In this document: positions 7,116 to 13,691 of the stretch, one piece after another
How positions within the stretch are numbered: position 1 is the first letter of the stretch
How the letters are laid out: every line of letters starts with the position of its first letter
Assembly (NCBI GenBank): GCA_003153655.1
Contig: PMAK01000114.1
Span: 25,922 to 40,621 of the forward strand
Direction: 5' to 3'
From: Phycisphaerales bacterium
GTDB lineage: Bacteria; Planctomycetota; Phycisphaerae; Tepidisphaerales; Tepidisphaeraceae
Length of the DNA stretch: 14,700 nucleotides
Notes under the pieces: generated by a model
Databases searched by the model: none
Seen by the model: only the letters and a program-made list of their open reading frames with translations
What the model was told of the DNA's origin: nothing
Position numbers and translations under genes: made by a program

Positions 7116-8270
7116 CTAATAACTAATGATCTTTCTCAGCAGCCGTTGATCGACCTTTAGTCGCTCCAGAGTGGTCGCGATTCTTCGGCCGGTGTTCTTT
7201 CCGCCATAAAGATTGGCACATTTGCCTCGCCGTGGCGTGCCGGAATTGAAAATCCGCGTGACGGCTGCCGCAATCGAAGATTGCCGATACGGCACATTCC
7301 GTACATCTTCACACCGTTGGCGTCCAAGCTGGCGCGGACCGACATCGATAACGGGCGTCCGAAAACTCGCAGCCTCGATGATGCCGCTGGAACTATTCCC
7401 CACCAGCATCGCCGAATCCCGGAGCAGTCCAAGAAAAACCGCTCGCGACACATCCTGGCGAACAATGTATCGCCCGCTGCCCGCGATCATCTCCCAGCAC
7501 CGGGTTATGCCGCCGGAACCCGGATCGTTATTCGGATGAATGATGACGATTCGCTCCACATCCGTTTGCGTAACCCCCTTCAGCACGATGCTCGCCCGCT
7601 GAAACTCAGCTGATTCATCCGCCTCAATCGGATGCAAAACCAGCAGTGCGAATTGCCCAGCTTTGATTCCCGGAAACTGTTTGCGAATCCGCAACGGTGG
7701 GGCGGCCAGATGATGAATCTCATCAATCCCCGGTGAACCGACGCGGTGAATCCGCCATCGCTCTTCCCCCATTTTTGCCAGTCGATTCGCGCTCTCGGCA
7801 GTGGCCGGGAAGTGAACGTGCGCCAATTTGCTGATGGCATGCCGAAGCGAGTCATCCATCTGCCCCAGCGCCCGATCCCCGCCATGGACATGGGCTACAA
7901 CAACGTCGCACAGATGTGCCGCCGTGGCGGCCGCGAGCGCCTCCACCCGATCACCGACAAGCAGCACAACATCAGGCTTCAACCGAACAAATTCCCGCGC
8001 CAACGCCGCGATTGCCTCGCCAGTCGCAACCGCTCGATTTGTCCCATGCCAGGGAACAACCGTGTCGATATGCCAACCATCTGCGGCGATCCGCCTGACC
8101 GTATGCCCGTGCTTCGGATCCAGGTGCATTCCCGTCGCGATAATTTGCAATTGCAATCGACGATGTTTTTGAATCGCCCGCAGCGCCGATTCCATAAGCC
8201 CAAATTCGGCGCGCGTCCCCGTAACAAAACAAATACGCCGGCGAGACGAATGGGAAACTTTACGCGGCAT
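7116..8270 (-). CDS. neuC: UDP-N-acetylglucosamine 2-epimerase (hydrolysing), NeuC/LegG-like
   Basis: A 384-residue GT-B-fold enzyme of the hydrolysing sugar-nucleotide 2-epimerase group. It releases an N-acetylmannosamine-type sugar from nucleotide-GlcNAc and so opens nonulosonic acid synthesis. Visible motifs are TGTRAEFG (17-24), GDRVEALAAATAAHL (106-120; Asp107 acidic), HVHGGDRALGQMDDSLRHAISKLAH (127-151), IIHPNND and VGNSSSGIIEAASF. RHAISKLAHVHFPAT and the SSSG loop are typical of this branch rather than of non-hydrolysing WecB/MnaA. In the motif usually read as HIxGGE the last acidic residue is Asp132. The start overlaps the neuB stop by 11 bases, so translation is coupled. Whether it uses UDP- or GDP-GlcNAc, and hence sialic or legionaminic precursors, cannot be settled. 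Confidence 0.9.
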   Translation of the reverse strand: MPRKVSHSSRRRICFVTGTRAEFGLMESALRAIQKHRRLQLQIIATGMHLDPKHGHTVRRIAADGWHIDTVVPWHGTNRAVATGEAIAALAREFVRLKPDVVLLVGDRVEALAAATAAHLCDVVVAHVHGGDRALGQMDDSLRHAISKLAHVHFPATAESANRLAKMGEERWRIHRVGSPGIDEIHHLAAPPLRIRKQFPGIKAGQFALLVLHPIEADESAEFQRASIVLKGVTQTDVERIVIIHPNNDPGSGGITRCWEMIAGSGRYIVRQDVSRAVFLGLLRDSAMLVGNSSSGIIEAASFRTPVIDVGPRQLGRQRCEDVRNVPYRQSSIAAAVTRIFNSGTPRRGKCANLYGGKNTGRRIATTLERLKVDQRLLRKIISY

Positions 8271-9312
8271 CTGAAATCAGTTGCCAGCTAAGCATCTGGC
8301 CCGCCTTGATGTAATGACCGATGCGCCGCCCGACAATCGACGGCAGCGCCGACGCGGGAATTCCCGTCCCGGGCCGTTGCACGGTCAGATCATACTCCTG
8401 AATCACATGGCCCGGAGGCAGATCGCGCGCCGCCACCACGCTTTGTCGACTGACTGTCCGCACGTCTCGCTCAATATCCAGCACCCGCTTCCCACCGCCG
8501 CCCCGCATCTCGCAGGCGAGGCGAACCAGGCTCACATAATCTCGGAAATCATCCGGGTCGAGACTGGCCGCATGATCCGGACCGGCTGCGGAACAATCGT
8601 AGGTCAGATGTTTTTCAATAACGACTGCGCCCGCGGACACCGCCAGCGCTCCGCTGATCACTTCGGTTGTATGATCCGAATACCCGACCGGAACCTCAAA
8701 GCGCTCGGCAAGCTCTCGAATCCAACAAAGATTCGCGCTCCCCGGCGGCGTCGGATAGCTGCTGATGCAGTGCAACAATGCAAATGACGCATCCCATCCC
8801 CGCAGCCACGCAACGCTTGAGCTGATCTCGTTGACGTTCGCGGCGCCGGTAGACACCAGCAGCGGCAAACCCGTCTTCGCCGCACTCTTCAGCAGCGGCC
8901 AGTTCACGATATCCGGCGAAGCAATCTTGATTGCCGGCAGATTGAGCGATTCAATCAACCCGACATCTTCCAGAGAAAATGGCGTCGCCAGCGGAATCAT
9001 TCCCGCTGTCGAAATCGCCGTCACGATCTCCCTCAGTTCGTGTTCTTCCATCTCGAATCGCCGCAGCATGTCGATCGGCGTCGCGTCAAGCATCGACGTC
9101 TTTTGATAAGTCGCGAACGCCGCCGATTCGTGCATGAGCTTATCCGCGCGGAATACTTGCAGCTTGACGGCGTCGGCTCCGCACGTGGCTGCGACTCGCA
9201 CTAGCGCCAGCGCCCGTTCCAGGCTTCCGTCGTGATTCACTCCAATTTCGGCGATGACCATCGTTCGTCCGCCGCGGGAGAAGCTCGTTTTTGCGATTTC
9301 AATATCGTTCAT
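8260..9312 (-). CDS. neuB: N-acetylneuraminate/nonulosonate synthase (NeuB family)
   Basis: A 350-residue PEP-dependent synthase that condenses phosphoenolpyruvate with a six-carbon N-acylamino sugar to give a nine-carbon nonulosonic acid. The TIM barrel (about 18-275) shows AEIGVNHDG (21-29), DAVKLQ (47-52), LATPF, IKIASPDIVNWPLL, VSTG, LLHCISSYPTPP (179-190), GYSDHT (210-215), EKHLT (233-237) and GPDHAASLDP (244-253), all normal for NeuB. A C-terminal SAF/antifreeze-like domain (about 285-348) carries RQSVVAARDLPPGHVI and QRPGTGIPAS, the lid that completes the partner's active site. The ATG overlaps the neuA stop (ATGA), and GAGG lies five bases upstream. The substrate (ManNAc, a diacetylated bacillosamine epimer, or a pseudaminic precursor) is not determinable; the NeuC neighbour favours ManNAc-type stereochemistry. 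Confidence 0.94.
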   Translation of the reverse strand: MNDIEIAKTSFSRGGRTMVIAEIGVNHDGSLERALALVRVAATCGADAVKLQVFRADKLMHESAAFATYQKTSMLDATPIDMLRRFEMEEHELREIVTAISTAGMIPLATPFSLEDVGLIESLNLPAIKIASPDIVNWPLLKSAAKTGLPLLVSTGAANVNEISSSVAWLRGWDASFALLHCISSYPTPPGSANLCWIRELAERFEVPVGYSDHTTEVISGALAVSAGAVVIEKHLTYDCSAAGPDHAASLDPDDFRDYVSLVRLACEMRGGGGKRVLDIERDVRTVSRQSVVAARDLPPGHVIQEYDLTVQRPGTGIPASALPSIVGRRIGHYIKAGQMLSWQLISDAA

Positions 9313-10034
9313 GCCACCCTCGCTTGGGAACTCATCGTCTCTCGGAGAATCGCCTCCGCCAAAAACAGATCCCGGTTTTCGTCGATTTCCACCGTTTGCC
9401 CCGCTTCGGTGATGATCCCGCGCCGGTCCGTTCCGAAAAAAGCATGAGGATCGCTCCGATTTTCGCGGCCGCGCAGCATTGATGCCCGCGAGACGGCGAC
9501 GACCGCGCCATCATGCAGATACATCGGCGCCAGGTCTTGCCGGCGGTGAATACTTCCCGGTATCAGCGGCTCCACGCGATCCCCATCCAGTTTGCACATC
9601 CATGCCGGATGCCATTTCCCGACGGGGCAGAAAGATCGCACAGAATCGCAGCCGGTCTTTCGCAGCATCTCCACGGCCCGGTCGATAATTCCCATTTCAC
9701 GGACCGGAACGTTTCCGTATAGCACGACCACCCCGTCGGCGTGGAAACTTCCGTCCGATTCCACCGCATCCATCGCATGAAGCATCGCATCCTGAACGCT
9801 TGCCCAAGATGTAGCCAACTCCGCCGGCCGATCGATCACTTGCAGGCTGCGCGCCTGGGCGAGTTCCCTGATCTTTCCGCAATCCGTCGAGACGACCGTC
9901 TTATTCAGCAGTCTTGATTGCGCGGCATGATCAAACGTGTATTCAATAACCGAGCGGCCGCAAAGAGGCCGGAGGTGTTTGCCCTTGAGCCCCTGACTAC
10001 CGGCCCGGGCGAGAATGACTGCCAGCATATTCAT
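9309..10034 (-). CDS. neuA: CMP-nonulosonate cytidylyltransferase (NeuA-like, divergent)
   Basis: A 241-residue nucleotidyltransferase that would activate the nonulosonic acid made by NeuB with CTP. The N-terminal nucleotide-binding loop is ILARAGSQGLKGKHLRPL (7-24), followed by VVSTD (47-51), TSWASVQDAMLHAM, TGCDSV, HPAWM, RRQDLAPMYLHDGAV and VEIDENRDLFLAE (215-227). The LQPTSPLR signature of classical NeuA is replaced by VLYGNVPVR (104-112), and the usual C-terminal DID is EID (Glu216, Asp218), so it belongs to a divergent branch. The frame stays open 333 bases further upstream, but that stretch is arginine-rich and overlaps the SPASM domain in another frame. The true start is the ATG at 10034, which overlaps the SPASM stop (ATGA) and has AAGGAG about a dozen bases upstream. 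It overlaps neuB by four bases. Confidence 0.87.
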   Translation of the reverse strand: MNMLAVILARAGSQGLKGKHLRPLCGRSVIEYTFDHAAQSRLLNKTVVSTDCGKIRELAQARSLQVIDRPAELATSWASVQDAMLHAMDAVESDGSFHADGVVVLYGNVPVREMGIIDRAVEMLRKTGCDSVRSFCPVGKWHPAWMCKLDGDRVEPLIPGSIHRRQDLAPMYLHDGAVVAVSRASMLRGRENRSDPHAFFGTDRRGIITEAGQTVEIDENRDLFLAEAILRETMSSQARVA

Positions 10035-10351
10035 GATCGATGCCACTCCTTGCACGCGGCACAAACAGGATGCCGCTTCCATTCGCCCGCAGCATGATCG
10101 TGGCGAAGCGCAGCCGCGCCGCCCGACCATACGTTCTTGATCGAATCTTCCCCGATGCGGCCAAAACTTTGCTGCCCCAGAATGTCCTGTTCGCAGGAGA
10201 CGAACCGCCCGTCGCAAAGCACCGTCAAGCGCCGGGCAATCCGAGCGCATGCTCGTCGCCGTGGCGGTTCCATTTGCGCGACTGAAACATCCGGAATTAG
10301 ACCCCCGAAATCGGTTGGCCCATCGATCACCGCGCACCCCAGCACGCGCAT
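10031..10351 (-). CDS. SPASM domain, C-terminal continuation of the preceding gene beyond an in-frame TGA
   Basis: Read in the same frame as the gene ending at 10364. Four codons after that stop (YDHW) comes an ATG at 10351 and 106 further residues. The sequence is a recognisable SPASM/auxiliary-cluster domain: Cys35 (RRRACARIA), Cys53 (LTVLCDGRFVSCEQD), then FGRIGEDSIKNVW and the closing Cys97-x-x-Cys100 (HPVCAACKEWHRS). It ends TGA overlapping the neuA ATG by four bases, the same coupling seen elsewhere in this operon, which argues that ribosomes do terminate here. The start at 10351 has GGAGG only at a poor 17-base distance. It is therefore either reached by reading through the TGA, re-initiated inefficiently after it, or part of a broken gene. 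The family assignment is good; its existence as a separate polypeptide is doubtful. Confidence 0.6.
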   Translation of the reverse strand: MRVLGCAVIDGPTDFGGLIPDVSVAQMEPPRRRACARIARRLTVLCDGRFVSCEQDILGQQSFGRIGEDSIKNVWSGGAAALRHDHAAGEWKRHPVCAACKEWHRS

Positions 10352-10363
10352 CCAATGGTCGTA

Positions 10364-10366
10364 TCA
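10364..10366 (-). other. In-frame TGA interrupting the nucleotidyltransferase/radical-SAM-like gene
   Basis: The minus strand reads GAG ATG GAG GGG TGA TAC GAC CAT TGG ATG without a change of frame, so E-M-E-G-stop-Y-D-H-W-M. From memory, relatives have an aromatic residue (W or F) between EME-x and YDHW, so one TGG to TGA change would explain it. Because the frame is kept on both sides, an indel in the adjacent G-run is not a sufficient explanation. TGA is a normal terminator for other genes here, so reassignment to Trp is excluded. Confidence 0.75.
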
Positions 10367-11647
10367 CCCCTCCATCTCGCCAAGGTTTCCCGCCATTTTG
10401 TGAAATGTGGGCACGACAAGCGGCGTGCCGCGACGATTCGCCTGCCGCCGCGAGATTAATTTCGTGAGGTTCTCCATCACCGTTTTGAATCCATCCACGC
10501 CCATGATCGCCTCATAGGTCGCGGGACGAACCGCGGGAAAATTTACTGAGACAATATCCAGCGGCGAATCCGCCAGTCGCTCGATTACATTCACGTCTGT
10601 CCCGATCAGATCGGTTTCGATGGCGATGGCCCTGACTCCGCAGTGCCGGGCTAGATCTGCAATCGCAAATATCTCCGGGTGCAGCAGCGGGTCCCCCACG
10701 CCACCAAGAACCACGCGAATATCTTCCGCCGCCGCCAGCTCTTCAAACAGCGCCCTGGCCGCGTCCAGCGTTAGCTCGGGCCGGTCGAACTGAATATGCG
10801 ATGATGGTGAATACATTGGCCGGGTCGCCCGGCGGGTATTCAATTCCAGGACTATCTCTCGCGGCAATTCCGGCGTCTCGGGCGACGCATCGAGAAAGCG
10901 AACCAACTGCTCCGCCTCCGTCGAGATCAATTGCCCGTTGAGATGCACTGTAGCCTGCGTAATCCGATCGATCTGCCGCTCGGAATCCAGCGTGAATCGG
11001 TGCAGCGTTCGTGCCAGCGTCGTTGGAATTGGCGCGCACGAAGGTTTAGAAATTGGATCGTGAACCGGCAAGTCAGGCCGGTAGGTAAGTAATGCCCCGG
11101 GATGTGCCCCGCCCACGGCAAGTTGCTCAATCAACGGCTTCCGCAACAAAGCGCCGGATAGCCCAGGCGCTGCTTGCGAAAAGCAGAGGTCAATCTCGGG
11201 CCGTCCTTCAGAATGCTCAATCAATCCATCAATCAAAACGGGATCGACCAATCCTGCTGCCGGATCAACCAAAAGCATCGCATCCGCCCCGGTCTTTTCA
11301 GCAATTTCAGCAATCCACGGCCCGTGAAAGCCCCGGTCGAATTCACATGTTCCCAGCAATCCACCGCGCCAACCATCCGCCCAACGTCGCGCTGCCGCCA
11401 CTGCCTCCAGATGCGGCACGCAAACCCGCGCCGACCTGGCGATATATTGCACATTCAATTCCGCCGCGATCGGCGCGACAGCCTCCGCCTGATCTTCCCA
11501 GCAGAGCACGATTGATTGCGATATCCGTTGGCATCTTCCCAGCCTGAAAAGCGTCCACGCTAACGTCGCTTCGCCACGAAATCGGCGCGTAGCGCTGTTT
11601 GGCCCCAGCGGCTCGTGCAGCATCGACAGCACGGCGGTAACGTTCAC
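10364..11647 (-). CDS. Nucleotidyltransferase-like / degenerate radical-SAM-like protein, truncated by in-frame TGA
   Basis: The 427-residue first part of what looks like a 538-codon gene. Residues 1 to about 240 resemble a sugar nucleotidyltransferase/GT-A domain (LLVDPAAGLVDPVLIDGLIEH, GAHPGALLTYRPDLP, RFTLDSERQIDRI). Residues about 262-427 follow a radical SAM barrel: IVLELNTRR (265-273), LGGVGDPLLHPEIF (314-327, the GGEP-like strand), IETDLIG, DIVSVNFPAV and PLVVPTFHK. The cluster loop where CxxxCxxC should stand reads TRRATRPMYSP (271-281), and residues 260-290 contain no cysteine, so a canonical [4Fe-4S]/SAM site is absent. The start is GTG at 11647 in a GTGA overlap with maf, four bases after AAGGAGG. 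The position between maf and neuA suggests a role in making or attaching the nonulosonic acid; the reaction is unknown. Confidence 0.75.
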   Translation of the reverse strand: MNVTAVLSMLHEPLGPNSATRRFRGEATLAWTLFRLGRCQRISQSIVLCWEDQAEAVAPIAAELNVQYIARSARVCVPHLEAVAAARRWADGWRGGLLGTCEFDRGFHGPWIAEIAEKTGADAMLLVDPAAGLVDPVLIDGLIEHSEGRPEIDLCFSQAAPGLSGALLRKPLIEQLAVGGAHPGALLTYRPDLPVHDPISKPSCAPIPTTLARTLHRFTLDSERQIDRITQATVHLNGQLISTEAEQLVRFLDASPETPELPREIVLELNTRRATRPMYSPSSHIQFDRPELTLDAARALFEELAAAEDIRVVLGGVGDPLLHPEIFAIADLARHCGVRAIAIETDLIGTDVNVIERLADSPLDIVSVNFPAVRPATYEAIMGVDGFKTVMENLTKLISRRQANRRGTPLVVPTFHKMAGNLGEMEG

Positions 11648-13578
11648 GCCGCCTCCTTGCGCCGCGACAGATGCCGCTCCAGTTCCTCAGCAGCTTCCAT
11701 CATCGCCTGCGAAAACAAATCTGACGCGGCGATCACGGCCCGAACGTTTTCGATATCCCGCTCCACCTGCGATTTTTGTCGGTCAAATCCTTTCAAGCGA
11801 GCCGCGGCCAGCAATCGATCTCGCTCAAATCGTTTCAATTCCGTCTGCTGCGAAAACTGCATCACCTGGTCATACGTGCGGCCAACCGCGTCCATTTTCG
11901 CGCGAAGCTCATCCACTTGCGCGATCGCGCGATTCACCCGGCGTTGGTCCGATAGATTGTCCCGAATCTCTTCCAGCAACGGCAAAGTTTCCCGGCTGAT
12001 TCGTTCGATCTCGCCGGCTTCTTCTTTCCGAAGCAGAAGGCTTTCGCGGCAAGGCCCGAGAAGATCCCATCTCAATCCAGGAACATCCGATTCAATTTTC
12101 GGCAGCGGCTTCTGACAATATTTCTCGATCGCCTCCGCCAGAGGCATTGCTTCGGCGCCGCGTTTGAGTGCTCCGCCTTCGGTCGCGTCGATGATGCAGG
12201 CCTTTGATTTCCCGAAATCCCGCTCGAACTGCAGCAGATAAGTGAAGAGGCGTTCCTCCGTGTACATCGGCCGGCCCTTATAGTCCGGGATTCGCCGGAG
12301 GATCATGCGGTCGCGCATGATCTGTTCCCACTGCTTCATTTCCAATGTGCAGAATCGCCCCAGTTCCGGCCGCCAGACATCTTCATAGCTTGTGCCCGGC
12401 ATATAGCAGAGCCCGTCGCTGAAGCCCAAATCCTGGCCGACGAAAATGATCGGATTGCATCCGAGATGTTCCGCGAGATAAAAGGCCAGATGCGCAACGG
12501 TTGCACCGCTTGTCAGCGACGGCTTTCTCAGCTTGAGTTCGCGCAGCAGCCCTTCGGCAAAATCATTTCCGATCAGATTCACCGGTCCGGTCATCATCTC
12601 GAGCACGCGCGGCGTAGCCTTAGGCTCCGCGACCAGTTCCGTCCGAATTTTGCTCGGCAGCTTTTCAAAAAACCGGGTGCAGATCTCGTGATAATCCAGT
12701 GACGTCACGAAATGCGGTTCGCATCCCATTTCCAATAGCGGCTGCAACGTCGTCTGGACCGCGATCAGGACGGCGTTATCTTCCATCCCTTTCAGCAGAT
12801 GCTTATTTTTTCGCAGCGACGGTCCCGCCGAAACAATCACCGCCGGGCAATCTTTATAGCGCCCACCGAGCCGGTTGATTCCGCCCGCGGCCGCGTACCA
12901 GCCGACGTTTCGGGCGATGTTCCGTGCCGTCTGCTCACTGTTAAACAGCAGCGTGTTCATATTGGTACGGCAAAACGACGCGAACTCGCCGAGCCAAATC
13001 CCCACCTGCTTGTAAAACTCATCGTGCAACTGCACGCTTGGCCCATGCTGAACCGTTTCCGAACCGACGGATATGAGAGCTGTATGCGGGGTCAGGCGCT
13101 GGAAGAGCGCTGATTTATCCAAATCGCGAAACCAGAGCAGCCGATGGCTCCCGATCGCCTTCGATAGATCGCGATGCTCAAGTGCCGCGCGGATGATTTG
13201 AATGTCCGGCTCAAAGATGCAAAAAATCGCCTCGCTGCTGGCCCGCTCGAATAACATTTCCAGGTGATATCCCAGGCCGAGGCCCAGCAGATAAAAGGTT
13301 GTCTTCTGTGTGATGGCAACGGATTCGATTAGCCGCTCGGCCTCTTTGACAGGTTCGTATCGGCTATGGAGATAAACCAGGCGTCCGTCATCGGTCCGAA
13401 TGGAAATCGTTGGATCGCCGGATTTCGATTTCTCGACGGGGTAGGCCGGCGATTCCAGCGCCGCCTCCAGGGCCATCGCAACTTTTGGTTCGGTCGCCCA
13501 GAGCGCGGCGAGATTGGAGAGCAGCGGCGCATCGGCCGGCAGCATGAACCGCTGGGATGGATCGGTAGCGCTGGTCAT
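11644..13578 (-). CDS. Maf-like motility-associated glycosyltransferase (DUF115/MAF_flag10)
   Basis: A 644-residue protein of the Maf family, which transfers CMP-activated nonulosonic acids to flagellin in the cytoplasm. Residues about 20-220 form the N-terminal Maf region (LLGLGLGYHLEMLFER, FEPD). The central DUF115 domain (about 235-480) shows the nucleotide-sugar-binding VIVSAGPSLRKN (247-258), VTSLDYHE (291-298), TSGATVAHLAFYLAEHLG, FVGQDLGFSDGLCYMPG (379-395) and IDATEGGALKRG (463-474). The last ~130 residues are charged and predicted helical or coiled coil. The frame is open up to a TTG at 13698, but I choose ATG 13578: the upstream 40 residues are unlike the family, and a promoter with a palindrome lies within them. 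No clear Shine-Dalgarno precedes 13578; ATG 13545 is an alternative. This is the first gene of the operon. Confidence 0.87.
   Translation of the reverse strand: MTSATDPSQRFMLPADAPLLSNLAALWATEPKVAMALEAALESPAYPVEKSKSGDPTISIRTDDGRLVYLHSRYEPVKEAERLIESVAITQKTTFYLLGLGLGYHLEMLFERASSEAIFCIFEPDIQIIRAALEHRDLSKAIGSHRLLWFRDLDKSALFQRLTPHTALISVGSETVQHGPSVQLHDEFYKQVGIWLGEFASFCRTNMNTLLFNSEQTARNIARNVGWYAAAGGINRLGGRYKDCPAVIVSAGPSLRKNKHLLKGMEDNAVLIAVQTTLQPLLEMGCEPHFVTSLDYHEICTRFFEKLPSKIRTELVAEPKATPRVLEMMTGPVNLIGNDFAEGLLRELKLRKPSLTSGATVAHLAFYLAEHLGCNPIIFVGQDLGFSDGLCYMPGTSYEDVWRPELGRFCTLEMKQWEQIMRDRMILRRIPDYKGRPMYTEERLFTYLLQFERDFGKSKACIIDATEGGALKRGAEAMPLAEAIEKYCQKPLPKIESDVPGLRWDLLGPCRESLLLRKEEAGEIERISRETLPLLEEIRDNLSDQRRVNRAIAQVDELRAKMDAVGRTYDQVMQFSQQTELKRFERDRLLAAARLKGFDRQKSQVERDIENVRAVIAASDLFSQAMMEAAEELERHLSRRKEAA
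11652..11658 (-). promoter_or_regulatory. Strong Shine-Dalgarno inside the 3' end of maf
   Basis: AAGGAGG on the minus strand ends four bases before the GTG at 11647, which itself overlaps the maf stop codon. It fixes the start of the nucleotidyltransferase/radical-SAM-like gene and shows that a GTG initiator is used there. Confidence 0.65.
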
Positions 13579-13630
13579 TCGGTGCTTGCGATCACCGGTC
13601 CCAGCCTGTAGCGTGTTAAAGGCGGACACC

Positions 13631-13658
13631 GCTATATTTATCGGACCTTCGGGCTCAA
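13631..13658 (-). promoter_or_regulatory. Predicted promoter of the maf-neu operon
   Basis: The minus strand has TTGAGC (13658-13653) and TATAGC (13636-13631) separated by 16 bases, each 4/6 to the sigma-70 consensus. Transcription would start around 13623, leaving about 45 bases before the ATG at 13578. The -35 lies inside the palindrome at 13652-13669. Motility genes often use sigma-28 instead; I see no clear sigma-28 site. Confidence 0.35.
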
Positions 13659-13669
13659 AATATTGAGCC
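13652..13669. repeat. Palindrome GGCTCAA-N4-TTGAGCC in the divergent maf region
   Basis: Seven-base perfect arms (13652-13658 and 13663-13669) around AATA, located between the divergent starts at 13578 (-) and 13692 (+). The left arm coincides with the predicted -35 of the minus-strand operon. It is 23 bases upstream of the plus-strand start. Shape and position fit a repressor operator serving one or both genes. No T-run follows, so a terminator is unlikely. Confidence 0.5.
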
Positions 13670-13691
13670 GATTCCCGGCCCCGCCCAACCG

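Noticed and set aside
10364..10366. TGA read as tryptophan (alternative genetic code)
   Set aside because: Several genes in the window end in TGA at 4-bp overlaps with the next start (for example 1933-1935, 11646-11644, 9311-9309), so TGA terminates here.
10316..10366. Selenocysteine insertion with a SECIS hairpin after the TGA
   Set aside because: Only a short 5-bp stem with a G-rich loop can be drawn, and the codon aligns with an aromatic linker residue, not a redox site; kept as a remote alternative in the finding.
10035..10367. 333-base N-terminal extension of the neuA frame
   Set aside because: The translation is arginine-rich and unlike cytidylyltransferases, while the same DNA in another frame encodes a clear SPASM domain; the ATG at 10034 gives the normal family N-terminus.
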